This document shows positions 48,506-57,359 of a stretch of DNA of 64,000 nt, piece after piece. Origin of the DNA: Pseudanabaena sp. Chao 1811. Lineage in GTDB: Bacteria > Cyanobacteriota > Cyanobacteriia > Pseudanabaenales > Pseudanabaenaceae. A program made the position numbers and the translations under genes. Numbering within the stretch: position 1 is the first letter of the stretch; each line of letters begins with the position of its first letter. The notes under the pieces are model-generated. The model was not told the DNA's origin. It made no database searches and worked only from the letters and a program-made list of their open reading frames with translations. Location: NCBI RefSeq assembly GCF_027942295.1, contig NZ_CP101416.1, positions 1,116,001-1,180,000 of the forward strand, written 5' to 3'.

Positions 48506-49744
48506 ATGACAAAAACAATCAAACAACTTTGTAGCTTTGCGATCGCGGCGATGATGTCCTGCATCTTAGCGGTAGCTTGCACCCCAACGAGCAATACGCC
48601 AAACACCAGTACAACTACTCCTAATAGTCCCAACACAGGTGGCGCTCAAACTGCAATTCCTATAGGGATCGCGTTTGCCCAAACTAGCAATGTGGCGCTA
48701 CTGGGACAGGAAGGCGTAACGGGAGCTAAGATTGCTGAAGCCTATTTCAACAAGAAAGGCGGCGTTAATGGCACACCAATTCGTCTAGTTTTTCAAGATA
48801 CCGCAGGCGATGAGCAAGGTGCAATCAACGCCTTTAACACCCTAATTTCTCAAGATAAAGTGGTTGGTATTGTCGGTCCCACACTTTCACAACAGGCTTT
48901 TGGGGCTGATCCGATCGCCGAACGTGCAGGTGTCCCCGTCATTGCTGCCTCAAATACAGCAAAGGGTATTCCTCAAATCGGTAAATATATTTCGCGAGTA
49001 TCCGCACCTGTCGCGGTAGTTGCACCTAATGCGATCGATGCAGCTCTCAAAATCAATCCCCAGATTAAGAAAGTAGCTGTTTTCTATGCCCAAAATGATG
49101 CGTTCAATAAATCGGAAACAGGTACTTTCCAAGAAACTGTCAAGCAAAAAGGTTTGGAACTTGCTACTGTGCAAACCTTCCAAACTACAGATACAGACTT
49201 CCAATCTCAAGTAACTAATGCAATTAATGTTAAACCTGATTTAGTAATCATCTCTGGCTTATCCGCAGATGGTGGCAATCTGGTCAAACAATTGCGGGAA
49301 CTTGGTTATAAGGGTCTAATTATTGGCGGAAACGGTCTCAATACTTCCAATCTGCTACCTGTATGTAAAGCTCTCTGTGATGGCATCATCATTGCTCAAG
49401 CTTACAGCCCCGAACTGAAGAATCCTATTAATACTGAATTCCGTAAGCTCTATACTGAACAGAATAAAAAAGAACCACCTCAGTTCAGCGCTCAAGCATT
49501 TACAGGCGTACAAGTATTTGTCGAAGCTTTGAGTACTCTCGATAAAACCACCAAAGTCAGTACTTTGTCATTGCCTCAACTTCGTACCCAACTCAATGAC
49601 ACTTTGCTAGCTGGTAAATATGAAACTCCTCTAGGCGAGATTTCCTTCACACCCGAAGGCGAAATCGTGCAGAAGCAGTTTTATGTTGCCCAAATCAAAA
49701 TGGAAGCTGACGGTAATAGCGGCAAGTTTACATTTATCCAGTAA
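48506..49744 (+). CDS. ABC transporter substrate-binding lipoprotein, amino-acid/urea type (PBP type I)
   Basis: 412 aa from ATG 48506; TTG 48503 is the adjacent alternative, and GAGG lies upstream. A lipobox (SCILAVAC, Cys near residue 27) anchors it to the membrane. The mature protein has a Type I periplasmic binding fold: IPIGIAFAQTSNVALLGQEG, VGIVGPTLSQQAFGADPIAE, and the Ala-Ser-Asn region VIAASNTAKG. Such proteins feed Nat/Liv or Urt transporters. No permease or ATPase genes adjoin it, so it must work with distant partners. Confidence 0.85.
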   Translation: MTKTIKQLCSFAIAAMMSCILAVACTPTSNTPNTSTTTPNSPNTGGAQTAIPIGIAFAQTSNVALLGQEGVTGAKIAEAYFNKKGGVNGTPIRLVFQDTAGDEQGAINAFNTLISQDKVVGIVGPTLSQQAFGADPIAERAGVPVIAASNTAKGIPQIGKYISRVSAPVAVVAPNAIDAALKINPQIKKVAVFYAQNDAFNKSETGTFQETVKQKGLELATVQTFQTTDTDFQSQVTNAINVKPDLVIISGLSADGGNLVKQLRELGYKGLIIGGNGLNTSNLLPVCKALCDGIIIAQAYSPELKNPINTEFRKLYTEQNKKEPPQFSAQAFTGVQVFVEALSTLDKTTKVSTLSLPQLRTQLNDTLLAGKYETPLGEISFTPEGEIVQKQFYVAQIKMEADGNSGKFTFIQ

Positions 49745-49918
49745 GTAGTGATGCCAAAGAAAAGTTAATACTTTTACCTAGTGCAGCTATAGCGATAAGT
49801 GGCTAATACCTGAAAAATTTTGGATTCTTATCTTCAGTTTACTTATGCTTGCCTACTTAGTAATACATTTATCTACGAAAAATCTTAGCAAGACCTACAA
49901 AATAACTAGGTAAAAGGA

Positions 49919-49944
49919 TGGGCGGCGCGAAGCGTCGCCCATCC
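49919..49944. terminator. GC-rich hairpin, same as 5356
   Basis: GGGCGGCGC-GAA-GCGTCGCCC, nearly identical to the hairpin at 5356-5384. Confidence 0.55.
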
Positions 49945-50025
49945 TTACCACAATAAATCCTTGCCCTTCAGGATGCGCTTCCACCAACCATTTAGGATTT
50001 ATAGTTAGCTCCTTACATCATAAAA

Positions 50026-50060
50026 AAGCAGCCTATTCGTTTTTGAGTAAGCTGCTTAAA
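50026..50060 (-). terminator. Intrinsic terminator on the minus strand
   Basis: Minus strand: AAGCAGC, loop region, GCTGCTT followed by TTTTTTAT. It ends the transcript of the 27-aa frame at 50103-50186. Confidence 0.75.
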
Positions 50061-50102
50061 TTTTTGTTTGGAGATATCGAAAACTTGCGAGTTTAAAAGG
50101 AA

Positions 50103-50186
50103 TCAGAGCAGGGCTATTAAAAATAGAAAGGCAATTACCGTAGCGTAGGACTTGAAAATGCAACCGCCAATGGTAAGTTCTGTCAT
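50103..50186 (-). CDS. Candidate 27-aa membrane peptide
   Basis: MTELTIGGCIFKSYATVIAF followed by LFLIALL and a TGA. Residues ~8-27 could form one membrane helix. AGGAG lies 8 bp before the ATG (CAGGAGCAAGGTCATG), and a terminator stands ~45 bp after the stop. It resembles in size the small subunits of photosynthetic or respiratory complexes, but matches none I know (PetN, PetL, PsaM, Psb30 all differ). It is a candidate only. Confidence 0.5.
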   Translation of the reverse strand: MTELTIGGCIFKSYATVIAFLFLIALL

Positions 50187-50393
50187 GACCTTGCTCCTGA
50201 TTTCTTTAACCCTTAATGGAATTATTATCGCTAGTTTTCCTAATTGAAAAAGTGATCTCAGGCTTTGGTTGATGTGATTTTAAGCACAAAGGATAGACGA
50301 TCGCGATCGCTAACCATCAATTTCTCAAATCAAAAAACCCCGTATTGAATGTGAATACAGTACTTTTACATATTGGATTGTAATTAAACGTAA

Positions 50394-50445
50394 GTTCAAT
50401 ATAGCCATTTGAGCCATGCTTTGTATCTGAGTCGAACTGACATTA
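50394..50445. repeat. Family C element, degenerate copy 2
   Basis: TAAACGTAAGTTCAATATAGCCATT ... GTCGAACTGACATTA, matching the ends of 41134-41204 and, at its right end, the AACTGAC border of family B. Confidence 0.6.
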
Positions 50446-50506
50446 AAAACCAGATTGTTATGCTGACCGTTTAGAGAAGCACAACGGGTTTATAGTACCG
50501 AGTTCT

Positions 50507-50580
50507 ATGAAGTGGTTGTGTCCCCACCGAAGGCGGGGACACAACCCTGTGTACCTCGCTTGCTTGAAAAGCGCTATATA
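50507..50580. repeat. Dispersed repeat family D, copy 2
   Basis: A hairpin GGTTGTGTCCCCACC/complement followed by CTCGCTTGCTTGAAAAGCGCTATA; see 14336-14411. Confidence 0.75.
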
Positions 50581-50625
50581 TAGACAGTAAACAAATTAGG
50601 TTGCACTTTGTGCAATCTAATTTCT

Positions 50626-52263
50626 TTAGACACTCACTAGTTCCTTCATCGGTGCAGCAAGGGCTTCCTCTAATGGTGCGCGTCCCAGTCGTTCCTCTAG
50701 GATATTCATCACCGTGCGCCCAAAGTCATCACCATCATCACGTTTCCATGCTTCTAAACAGACTTCGCCAAAGAAAGATCCTAGAGGCTCAGGATTCCAG
50801 AGCAGTTTCTTGGCTGTCCAAGGCATCATGCTCATAGGGTTATAGCCTTCTTTGAGGATGTTGTTTTTAAAAGCATAGTCTTCTAGATGGGTGTGTGGCT
50901 GCAAGCCAATAAAGAAGATAGCAGGTTCCACTTTATCCGCTCCAAAGATTGCTTCTAGTTCTCGGTGATAGGCGATCGTTTGGCGAATTGTTTCTAAAGT
51001 TTCATCAATAACATTGAAGGAGTAGTTCACCGATACGAGTTCATTGAAGCCCGCCGCCTTGAGGTCACGACAGTTTTGGAGGACAGATTTGAGGTTGTAG
51101 CCCATCCGCATTTTACGAACTAATTCCTGAGAGCCACTAGTAATGCCGATCTCGAAATAGCTCATGCCCGTCTCAACCATTAATTTACAGAGATAAGGTG
51201 TGAGATTGTCGGCACGAATGTAGGCTGCCCAGTGAATATCGGTCATACCTGAGGCTTTGACTTTTTCTAGCAATTCCACAGCATCATCAATGAATTTCTT
51301 GGCGGGAATAAACTGAGCATCGGTAAACCAGAAATTACGCACGCCGCGATCATAGAGTTGGCGCATTTCCTTAATGACTTCATCGGTAGGATTAATGCGA
51401 ACTTGTTTACCTTCGATGACTGTATAAATGCAGTAGCAGCAATTATGGGGACATCCGCGTTTGGTTTGTACCCCGATATAAAAGTCACGATCGCGGAAAT
51501 AGTAATTAAAATCTTCCCAGATCGATTCAATATATTCATAATCACAGGCACTCTTTTCAATGGGCGCAGGTTCCTCATGGATCAGCCGAGGACGAGGTTT
51601 AGTTTCCCCGACTACATAGCAGCGATCGCTTTCAATTTCTCGTCCCTGCACCAAACGCTCTAGCAGTGATTCCCCTTCACCAACGGAAATAATTGTGCCT
51701 TTAGGTAACACATTGCCTAGCTGCTCATAGAACACGCTGACTGCGCCACCACCGATCACAGCTCTGGCTTCTGGGTGATAGCGTCTCGCTCGACTTAACC
51801 CGCGTCGGATTAACTGTGAGTTGCGCCAAAGCTCGGTGTAGTAAGAGGTAAATAGGCGTAAACCATTGACCGCCCCACGCAATTTCTTGAAAGGGTTTTT
51901 GGCATAGTAAAACTCAAAGGCATTTTGGAGAGGGTTGCCGCCACGTCCGCCTACGGGTGCATAGATCTGAATATCACGCCATGAGAATACTAGTAAATTT
52001 GGTTGAAACTTGTCGATCGCCCGATCCAATGCCGCATAAAAATCGAGGGGTGGCACAGTACCTAAATCAAAAATATTTTGCTGTACATGGGGCGCAACCT
52101 TATGAATGTGATCGGATAGGTAGACTACACCAATCGGAAAAATTGGGTTACATGGGAGGCGGATATAAAGAATGCGATCGCACCCAACAGATACAGCAGA
52201 TATAGGTTCAGATATGTCACCAGATGAGGTGCTGGAATTATTTAGGGGATCATTGGTAGACAT
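50626..52263 (-). CDS. B12-binding domain / radical SAM protein
   Basis: 545 aa. The N-terminal ~200 residues form a cobalamin-binding-like domain (YIRLPCNPIFPIGVVYLSD). The radical SAM cluster motif is RGCPHNCCYCIY (CxxxCxxC) near residue 262, followed by the expected TIM-barrel regions (NFWFTDAQFIP; YFEIGITSGSQELVRKMRMG). It resembles the cyanobacterial family described as a photosystem II high-light acclimation radical SAM protein; that name is by recollection and not proven. It ends 30 bp from the small repeats. Confidence 0.82.
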   Translation of the reverse strand: MSTNDPLNNSSTSSGDISEPISAVSVGCDRILYIRLPCNPIFPIGVVYLSDHIHKVAPHVQQNIFDLGTVPPLDFYAALDRAIDKFQPNLLVFSWRDIQIYAPVGGRGGNPLQNAFEFYYAKNPFKKLRGAVNGLRLFTSYYTELWRNSQLIRRGLSRARRYHPEARAVIGGGAVSVFYEQLGNVLPKGTIISVGEGESLLERLVQGREIESDRCYVVGETKPRPRLIHEEPAPIEKSACDYEYIESIWEDFNYYFRDRDFYIGVQTKRGCPHNCCYCIYTVIEGKQVRINPTDEVIKEMRQLYDRGVRNFWFTDAQFIPAKKFIDDAVELLEKVKASGMTDIHWAAYIRADNLTPYLCKLMVETGMSYFEIGITSGSQELVRKMRMGYNLKSVLQNCRDLKAAGFNELVSVNYSFNVIDETLETIRQTIAYHRELEAIFGADKVEPAIFFIGLQPHTHLEDYAFKNNILKEGYNPMSMMPWTAKKLLWNPEPLGSFFGEVCLEAWKRDDGDDFGRTVMNILEERLGRAPLEEALAAPMKELVSV

Positions 52264-52999
52264 AGGATTTAATCTCTGAGTTTTAATTTATTTTTAATTT
52301 AGTTTTAATTAAAATTTTAGGCATTCCTAAAGATGTAATATTTTTAGGTAATGAGGCAATACCCAGAGTGGGGCACGTCATTAACTCTTTAGCAATCCCA
52401 AGTTTTATTATTTAGAGGGTTTTTATTGTTTTTTGGCTTTCAGCGCGATCGCCAAAAATGTAATGATTCTATTTTAATCAACAAGTCTTTACATATCTTA
52501 ATTATATGCTCTTAATTCTCACCCATGATCTTAAAAGAGAAAGGCGGCGCTAAGCGCCGCCTTTCTCTTTTTTGAGAAGTGTTGTAGCAAGCTGTGGGGG
52601 ATAATTCATAAGTAAAAATTAATGGTAACCCCTAGCAAAATCTCTATTTTGAATTTCTCGATTTTGGTGATTTTTTATACTCGTTACGCCCCTGTGAAGG
52701 TTTATAGTCAAATTTTCACAATTGACATTCGGGATCAAGACGATGGGGATCAAATTCACAGTTACATATCTTAGGAGTTGGTAGTAGTGTTTACAATCGC
52801 TAGTGGGTCTTGAATGTTAGCTTTATGTTCATCTTAAAAATTGCGAGATCATTATTCTTGTAAACTCTAAACATATCGGCAGGTGGTACTGGCTTAAGTG
52901 GAGATATTTTTATAACCATGATTAAATTGTGATCATAAAAATTACAAAAGTCTTGTTTTTTTAAGATTTACAAACTATATAAACAAAATACAAAATATT
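52264..52999. other. Long intergenic region
   Basis: 736 bp without credible coding. A hairpin AGGCGGCGC-TAA-GCGCCGCCT followed by TTCTC lies at 52544-52566. The rest is AT-rich. It must hold the promoters of the radical SAM gene and the DUF1830 gene. Confidence 0.5.
52544..52572. terminator. GC-rich hairpin with GC-TAA-GC tip
   Basis: AAAGGCGGCGC-TAA-GCGCCGCCTTT; not next to any gene end, so probably a dispersed palindrome. Confidence 0.5.
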
Positions 53000-53362
53000 A
53001 TGTCTTTATTTGATCCGTTACCTGCTGATTTACACGATGAGAAGATCGTTTGCTCCTATGTCAATGCTACGAGCAAGATCCAAATCGCCCGAATCACTGA
53101 TGTACCCCAATGGTACTTTGAGCGCGTTGTCTTTCCGGGACAAAACTTAATTTTTGAAGCGATCGCCTCCGCCCACGTTGAGATTCACACAGGGATGATG
53201 GCAAGCTCCATACTTTCGGATACAATTCCCTGTGTCCAATTACAGGTAGAAGAAGCTAGCTCGACATTACCAAGCTGGGTTCCCATTAAGCATCTTGATG
53301 ACGACCTCCTTGACGATCCATCGACGCTACTTATCATGCCTGAACCTGAAGTAGTTTCCTAA
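53000..53362 (+). CDS. DUF1830 domain protein
   Basis: 120 aa. YVNATSKIQIARITDVPQWY, FERVVFPGQNLIFEA and VEIHTGMMASSILSDTIPC are the conserved core of DUF1830, a small family largely limited to cyanobacteria. Function unknown. It is followed after 3 bp by the MBOAT gene, suggesting co-transcription. Confidence 0.87.
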   Translation: MSLFDPLPADLHDEKIVCSYVNATSKIQIARITDVPQWYFERVVFPGQNLIFEAIASAHVEIHTGMMASSILSDTIPCVQLQVEEASSTLPSWVPIKHLDDDLLDDPSTLLIMPEPEVVS

Positions 53363-53365
53363 GCA

Positions 53366-54859
53366 ATGGATTTTCAGTCCTTCCATTTTTTTCAATGGTT
53401 GACGAGCATCAAAATGGATTTTTTATCCCTTGACTATGCTCAATTCCTAATTATTACCACGATTGTTTATTGGCTCTTACCAAGCATACAGGCGCGTTTG
53501 TTAGTTATTTTGACAGCAAGCTTGATATTTTACTCATTTATTCAGGTGCAGTATGTTTGGCTATTGCTAGTGATGCTGACAATCAACTTTTGGTTAGGAG
53601 GGGAAATTCGCAAAGGAGACCAATTTCTAAAGCAGTGGTTGCTGTTTGTGGGGGTGTTTTTTAATGTGCTACTGCTGTTTGGCTTCAAATATATTCCTTT
53701 CGTAGCGACGGCGATCGGTAATATTACGGGTTTACCTGTGGGGAGTTCACTGGCGATCTGGGCGAAAGCAAATATCGTGCCACCGATTACCTTAAGCTTT
53801 TTCGTCTTTGAATTAATCGCTTATTTAATCGATACCTATCGCGGTAACTCGCCTGCGCGGGATTTTCTGAGCTTTGCCGCTTACAAGCTATTTTTTGCCA
53901 AACTGCTATCAGGCCCCATTACCCGTTATCAAGAATTCGCACCTCAACTATTAACGCGATCGCGTCCTATTGTGTCAGACATTGCTGAGGGTGTCTGGCT
54001 ATTTGCCTGTGGGGCAGTCAAAAAAGGGATCATTGCCGACAATATGGCGAGATACGTCGATCTCTGTTTTCGGAATACAGAACGGGCAGGCAGTATCGAT
54101 CTTTGGCTTGCCCTGATTGGCTATGGCATCCAGATTTATTGTGACTTTAGTGGATATATCGATATGGCAAGGGGTAGCGCATTGTTATTAGGCTTTAAGC
54201 TGCCCCAAAATTTTGATTTCCCTTATTTCTCTACCAGTATTTCCGATTTTTGGCGACGTTGGCATATGACCCTTGGCGCATGGATGCGAAATTATCTCTA
54301 TATTCCCCTCGGTGGCTCTCGTGGTGGTATATGGCGAACTTGCCTGAACCTGATGATTATCATGCTTGTAGTCGGAATCTGGCATGGTGCAAACTGGGGC
54401 TTTATTATTTGGGGCATTTGGCATGGGGCTGCCCTAGTGGGGCATCGTCTGTGGATGGAGCTTTGTTCGATATTTGAGGGGCTAAATAAAATCTGGAAGC
54501 CTTTACCGATGAAGCTTTTAGCAATTGTGATGACGCAATTAGTCGTCTTTGTTGGTTGGATTCCGTTCCGATTACCCAATTTGACTGATACCAATATGCT
54601 TTTACAAAGACTATGGGGCTATCAAAGCGATCCTCAGTTTGGCGTAAAAATCTACGTGGAGTCCCTTGGTATCACGGCAGGACAAATTGCTTTGATTATG
54701 AGTAGTTTATTACTGTGTTCACTGGTTGCCTATCAATGCGATCGCGCCAAGTGGCAGTTAAATTGGCAGGTGAAGTTATTCCTCGTCCCCATCAGCCTCT
54801 TTCTCGTCAGTATCCTCAGCCCCGACAAGAAGCTCCCCTTCATCTACTTTGATTTTTAG
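53366..54859 (+). CDS. MBOAT family O-acyltransferase (AlgI-like)
   Basis: 497 aa from ATG 53366, 3 bp past the DUF1830 stop; a later in-frame ATG at 53414 (MDFLSLDYAQFL) matches the family start better and is equally possible. About ten membrane helices are visible. FWRRWHMTLGAWMRNYLYIP and LGGSRGGIW are the MBOAT signature, and VGIWHGANWGFIIWGIWHGA carries the catalytic His. Such enzymes acylate surface polysaccharides such as alginate; acceptor unknown. Confidence 0.92.
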   Translation: MDFQSFHFFQWLTSIKMDFLSLDYAQFLIITTIVYWLLPSIQARLLVILTASLIFYSFIQVQYVWLLLVMLTINFWLGGEIRKGDQFLKQWLLFVGVFFNVLLLFGFKYIPFVATAIGNITGLPVGSSLAIWAKANIVPPITLSFFVFELIAYLIDTYRGNSPARDFLSFAAYKLFFAKLLSGPITRYQEFAPQLLTRSRPIVSDIAEGVWLFACGAVKKGIIADNMARYVDLCFRNTERAGSIDLWLALIGYGIQIYCDFSGYIDMARGSALLLGFKLPQNFDFPYFSTSISDFWRRWHMTLGAWMRNYLYIPLGGSRGGIWRTCLNLMIIMLVVGIWHGANWGFIIWGIWHGAALVGHRLWMELCSIFEGLNKIWKPLPMKLLAIVMTQLVVFVGWIPFRLPNLTDTNMLLQRLWGYQSDPQFGVKIYVESLGITAGQIALIMSSLLLCSLVAYQCDRAKWQLNWQVKLFLVPISLFLVSILSPDKKLPFIYFDF

Positions 54860-54875
54860 ATTACAGAAAAATTAG

Positions 54876-54963
54876 AGCTTTGAAATATTAGCGATCACTT
54901 CGCACAATGAACTCTATCCAGTTCTCCAAATTCTAAAATCTCTTGAAAAGTTAAACTAAAAAA
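54876..54963. repeat. TA-island segment repeat, copy 1
   Basis: GCGATCACTTCGCACAATGA and then a CTCCAAATTCTAAAATCTCTTG segment with GTTAAACTA. The same ~70-bp segment recurs at 55770-55845 and 57210-57280 with moderate divergence. Confidence 0.7.
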
Positions 54964-54964
54964 T

Positions 54965-55423
54965 TCAATTCCGCAAGTAATTTTTTATAAACTCTTGTGG
55001 AGTAAGACATTCAAACTCTTCAGTCTCTTTGACTAAGCTTTTAATCAACTTATGATTTGACGAAATAAAACATTGGGACTTTCCTTTGCTTGCTGTCAAA
55101 TACACACCAATATCTTCACGGGGAATAACTCCTAAAGCTTCCATATTTGCTAATTCATCGTTTTCAAGATAGACATTATAAATATTAAAGTTTTGCCACA
55201 TACGAGCTACAATTTGGCTGCCCCAATCTTTGTTCTTTAGACGTTTAGAAACTCGTAAAATCTGATCTAGTAATTCCTCAGAAATGACTACTTCTACAGT
55301 ATTTGAATTGTTCCCATTAAAGCCAGCCCAAATTAAAATCTCTCTCTCCGCACTCTCTGGATCTGCAACTCCGATAATGTATACATTGGTATCGAAAAAT
55401 ATACGTTTGGGAATATCTTTCAT
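54965..55423 (-). CDS. PIN-domain toxin
   Basis: 152 aa. The N-terminal RIFFDTNVYIIGVADPESAE gives the first Asp; EELLDQILRVSKRL the Glu-bearing helix; PREDIGVYLTASKG and CFISSNHKLIKSLV later acidic strands. Its ATG overlaps the antitoxin stop (ATGA at 55420-55423). It is a type II RNase toxin of the VapC/FitB kind. Confidence 0.82.
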   Translation of the reverse strand: MKDIPKRIFFDTNVYIIGVADPESAEREILIWAGFNGNNSNTVEVVISEELLDQILRVSKRLKNKDWGSQIVARMWQNFNIYNVYLENDELANMEALGVIPREDIGVYLTASKGKSQCFISSNHKLIKSLVKETEEFECLTPQEFIKNYLRN

Positions 55424-55716
55424 TTGATTTTGAAAACGGCTCTCTCGTCCGCTATCTCTTTTTTGACTTCTTGTACTAGCTTGATAATTTCCTCTCTGGA
55501 GTGATAACCAGATTCGCTTAAGGCTTTTTGACCTGATTGCTGTAAATCTTCTAAAGGAACAAGAGCTAAGTTCACAGCAGATTGAGATGGGCTTGAAACT
55601 GCGGATTCAAGTATGTATTTTAGTTCAGCTTGAAGCGATCGCCCACGAAGGACTGCTTGCTGCTTTATCTTTTCGACCACGATAGGATCTATGTCTTCAA
55701 TAATTACTTGGGTCAT
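55420..55716 (-). CDS. FitA/VapB-like antitoxin
   Basis: 98 aa from ATG 55716; the open frame reaches 55809, but MTQVIIEDIDPIVVEKIKQQ is the family start. A ribbon-helix-helix DNA-binding N-terminus (VVEKIKQQAVLRGRSLQAEL) is followed by a toxin-binding tail ending EIADERAVFKIK. It is the first gene of the pair with the PIN toxin. A truncated near-copy of its 5' end lies at 57072-57158. Confidence 0.84.
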   Translation of the reverse strand: MTQVIIEDIDPIVVEKIKQQAVLRGRSLQAELKYILESAVSSPSQSAVNLALVPLEDLQQSGQKALSESGYHSREEIIKLVQEVKKEIADERAVFKIK

Positions 55717-55769
55717 AGGTTTGGCAGCAGTTTGAAGATTAACTGTGATTTGAGTATAGCATCGCAAAA

Positions 55770-55845
55770 TGAAGGCGATCACAAAATAAACTCTATATCT
55801 GTTCTCCAAATCCTAAAATCTCTTGGCAAGTTAAACTAATGGATA
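55770..55845. repeat. TA-island segment repeat, copy 2
   Basis: GAAGGCGATCACAAAATAAAC, then CTCCAAATCCTAAAATCTCTTGG and GTTAAACTAATGG, upstream of the FitA-like antitoxin; same segment as 54876 and 57210. Confidence 0.7.
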
Positions 55846-55852
55846 ATTCCTT

Positions 55853-56440
55853 CTACTTTCCCACTTTTAACCATCCAAATACTTGATCTACAGTTAAACT
55901 TAGTTCTGTTTCCAAAAAACTAGGTACAAGTAATTTTTGAGCAGAATTTATTTCACTATTGATTTCGATTGGTTGGCGATCGCGTTGAAATATTAACAGC
56001 GATCGCTCTTTGGGAAATAGTAACCATCCCATCTCTGTACCATGTTTGAGACAGTGCAAAATATTACCGATCACTCGCATCGGTGATTGTTCTGGCGATA
56101 GAATCTCAATTACCCAATCTGGATAGATAGAAAATACATTCTCAATTTCTCCTTCCGCATTAACAGGTAATCTCTGCCATTGAAATACTGCCACATCTGG
56201 CACAATTGAGCGATTTCCAAAGGTACAACGTAGTTCTGGTAAAGCTAAAGCTATTTGTTTGTCTTCGGTTACTGCATTAACGGTATTACAAAATTTAAGC
56301 TGAAGTCGGGAATGTTGACCTTGGGGCACTGGCTTCTGATAAATCGAACCGTCAATATACTCACTAGCAGGCTTCGTTTCTGGCTGAGACAGAAAGCGAT
56401 CGAGCGTTATTGAGGGAATATTTTTTGTGGCGAGGGTCAT
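55853..56440 (-). CDS. Uma2 family (DUF820) putative endonuclease
   Basis: 195 aa. LDRFLSQPETKPASEYIDGS starts the domain. NRSIVPDVAVFQW (Asp strand) and PDWVIEILSPEQSP (Glu strand) are the nuclease-fold landmarks, followed by VIGNILHCLKHGTEMGWLLF. Third Uma2 gene of the window and clearly different in sequence from the two at 4274 and 5385. It lies between two toxin-antitoxin modules. Confidence 0.87.
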   Translation of the reverse strand: MTLATKNIPSITLDRFLSQPETKPASEYIDGSIYQKPVPQGQHSRLQLKFCNTVNAVTEDKQIALALPELRCTFGNRSIVPDVAVFQWQRLPVNAEGEIENVFSIYPDWVIEILSPEQSPMRVIGNILHCLKHGTEMGWLLFPKERSLLIFQRDRQPIEINSEINSAQKLLVPSFLETELSLTVDQVFGWLKVGK

Positions 56441-56512
56441 GGTTAATTTACTTTAATCATTGACGCTGACTCTTATTATACTAATGAAAGAATGGTATGA
56501 AGTTAAAATCAG

Positions 56513-56794
56513 TTAGTACACTTCGTCATGAGTCCCAATTGATTCCAAAAGAATTGCCTGTGATTCTTCATGTTCTACAAATTTAAAAATAATTCTCAAA
56601 TCATAGCCACCACTACAAGCCCAAGAGTCTTGAAGTTCTCCTTTTAGCTTATGCGTTCTTAATCGAGGATGAAATGGATCAAGAGATAATAGTTCAAGAG
56701 TGCCTTGAATACTTGAAGCTGTTTCTGGATGCTTTTTTAGGAGCTTCCGAGCAGATCTAACAAAAGCGTTAGAACGTAATAATACAAACTTCAC
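56513..56794 (-). CDS. RelE/YafQ-type mRNA interferase toxin
   Basis: 93 aa. The first half holds FVRSARKLLKKHPETASSIQ and TLELLSLDPFHPRLRTHKLK. The C-terminal SWACSGGYDLRIIFKFV resembles the YafQ/StbE catalytic strand (basic and aromatic residues). It overlaps the upstream antitoxin by 4 bp (56791-56794). It probably cleaves mRNA on the ribosome. Confidence 0.82.
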   Translation of the reverse strand: MKFVLLRSNAFVRSARKLLKKHPETASSIQGTLELLSLDPFHPRLRTHKLKGELQDSWACSGGYDLRIIFKFVEHEESQAILLESIGTHDEVY

Positions 56795-57015
56795 GCAAGA
56801 AGTTCCTCCATCAGTTGCTCAGGGGTAACGGGCTTACATTGACCTAGAGCAAATTCTTGTTGAGCTTCTTGAACATCTTTAAGTAATTCGGCTCTACGGC
56901 GATCGCGTAGGCGATTTTGTAAAATATGAATCAAGTCTTCTTGATCTTCAAGTAGAAGTTGATCTGCTGCGTCTAAAATTTTTGTAAAGGGTGTTTCGAC
57001 TATCATTATCATCAT
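56791..57015 (-). CDS. Antitoxin partner of RelE-like toxin
   Basis: 74 aa from ATG 57015, or 71 aa from the third ATG at 57006 (MIVETPFTKILDAADQLLLE). A short acidic helical protein, QEDLIHILQNRLRDRRRAEL and EFALGQCKPVTPEQLMEELL, with the typical toxin-binding tail. First gene of the pair with the RelE-like toxin, 4-bp overlap. Confidence 0.78.
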   Translation of the reverse strand: MMIMIVETPFTKILDAADQLLLEDQEDLIHILQNRLRDRRRAELLKDVQEAQQEFALGQCKPVTPEQLMEELLA

Positions 57016-57071
57016 CTCAATTAATATTGGGGAGGAGGGTAAAGTTGTGGATTCAAGTATGTATTTTAGCT

Positions 57072-57158
57072 CTACTCAGATCGCCCACGAAGTACTGCTT
57101 GCTGCTTTATCTTTTCGACCACGATAGGATCGATGTCTTCAATAATTACTTTGGTCAT
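57072..57158 (-). pseudogene. Truncated copy of the FitA-like antitoxin
   Basis: 28 codons, MTKVIIEDIDPIVVEKIKQQ followed by AVLRGRSE and a stop caused by a small deletion. The 5' end and ~180 bp of surrounding DNA (57045-57225) are nearly the same as 55600-55780. Remnant of a second PIN/FitA module. Confidence 0.8.
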
Positions 57159-57209
57159 AGGTTCGATAGCAGTTTGAAGATTAACTGTGATTTGAGTATA
57201 GCACCGTAA

Positions 57210-57280
57210 AATGAAGGCGATCGTACTAATGAACTATATCCTCCTCTTCAAATCCTCAAATTTATTGAAAAATTAAATCA
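57210..57280. repeat. TA-island segment repeat, copy 3
   Basis: GAAGGCGATCGTACTAATGA, then CTTCAAATCCTCAAATTTATTG and AAATTAAATCA, upstream of the P-loop NTPase gene; see 54876 and 55770. Confidence 0.7.
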
Positions 57281-57359
57281 CAGAGAATTATGATAATTGC
57301 AAGAATTTGTTGTAAATTAATAAAGACAAGGTTAAGCAAACTTAGAAAGCAATCAAAAA

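Larger units (their letters stand above)
49745..50102. other. Intergenic spacer with hairpins
   Basis: It holds the GC-GAA-GC hairpin (49919-49944), a degenerate family A half-copy (about 49961-50005, ending ATTTAGGATTTATAG) and the terminator of the small ORF at 50103. No other frame. Confidence 0.5.
50187..50625. other. Intergenic spacer with repeat copies
   Basis: It contains the degenerate family C copy (50394-50445) and the family D copy (50507-50580). No frame. The promoter of the 27-aa frame is presumably near 50190-50280. Confidence 0.5.

Noticed and set aside
57045-57209. Plus-strand frame shared with 55630-55839
   Set aside because: Both are antisense to the FitA-like antitoxin and its relic; their similarity reflects the duplication, not a gene.
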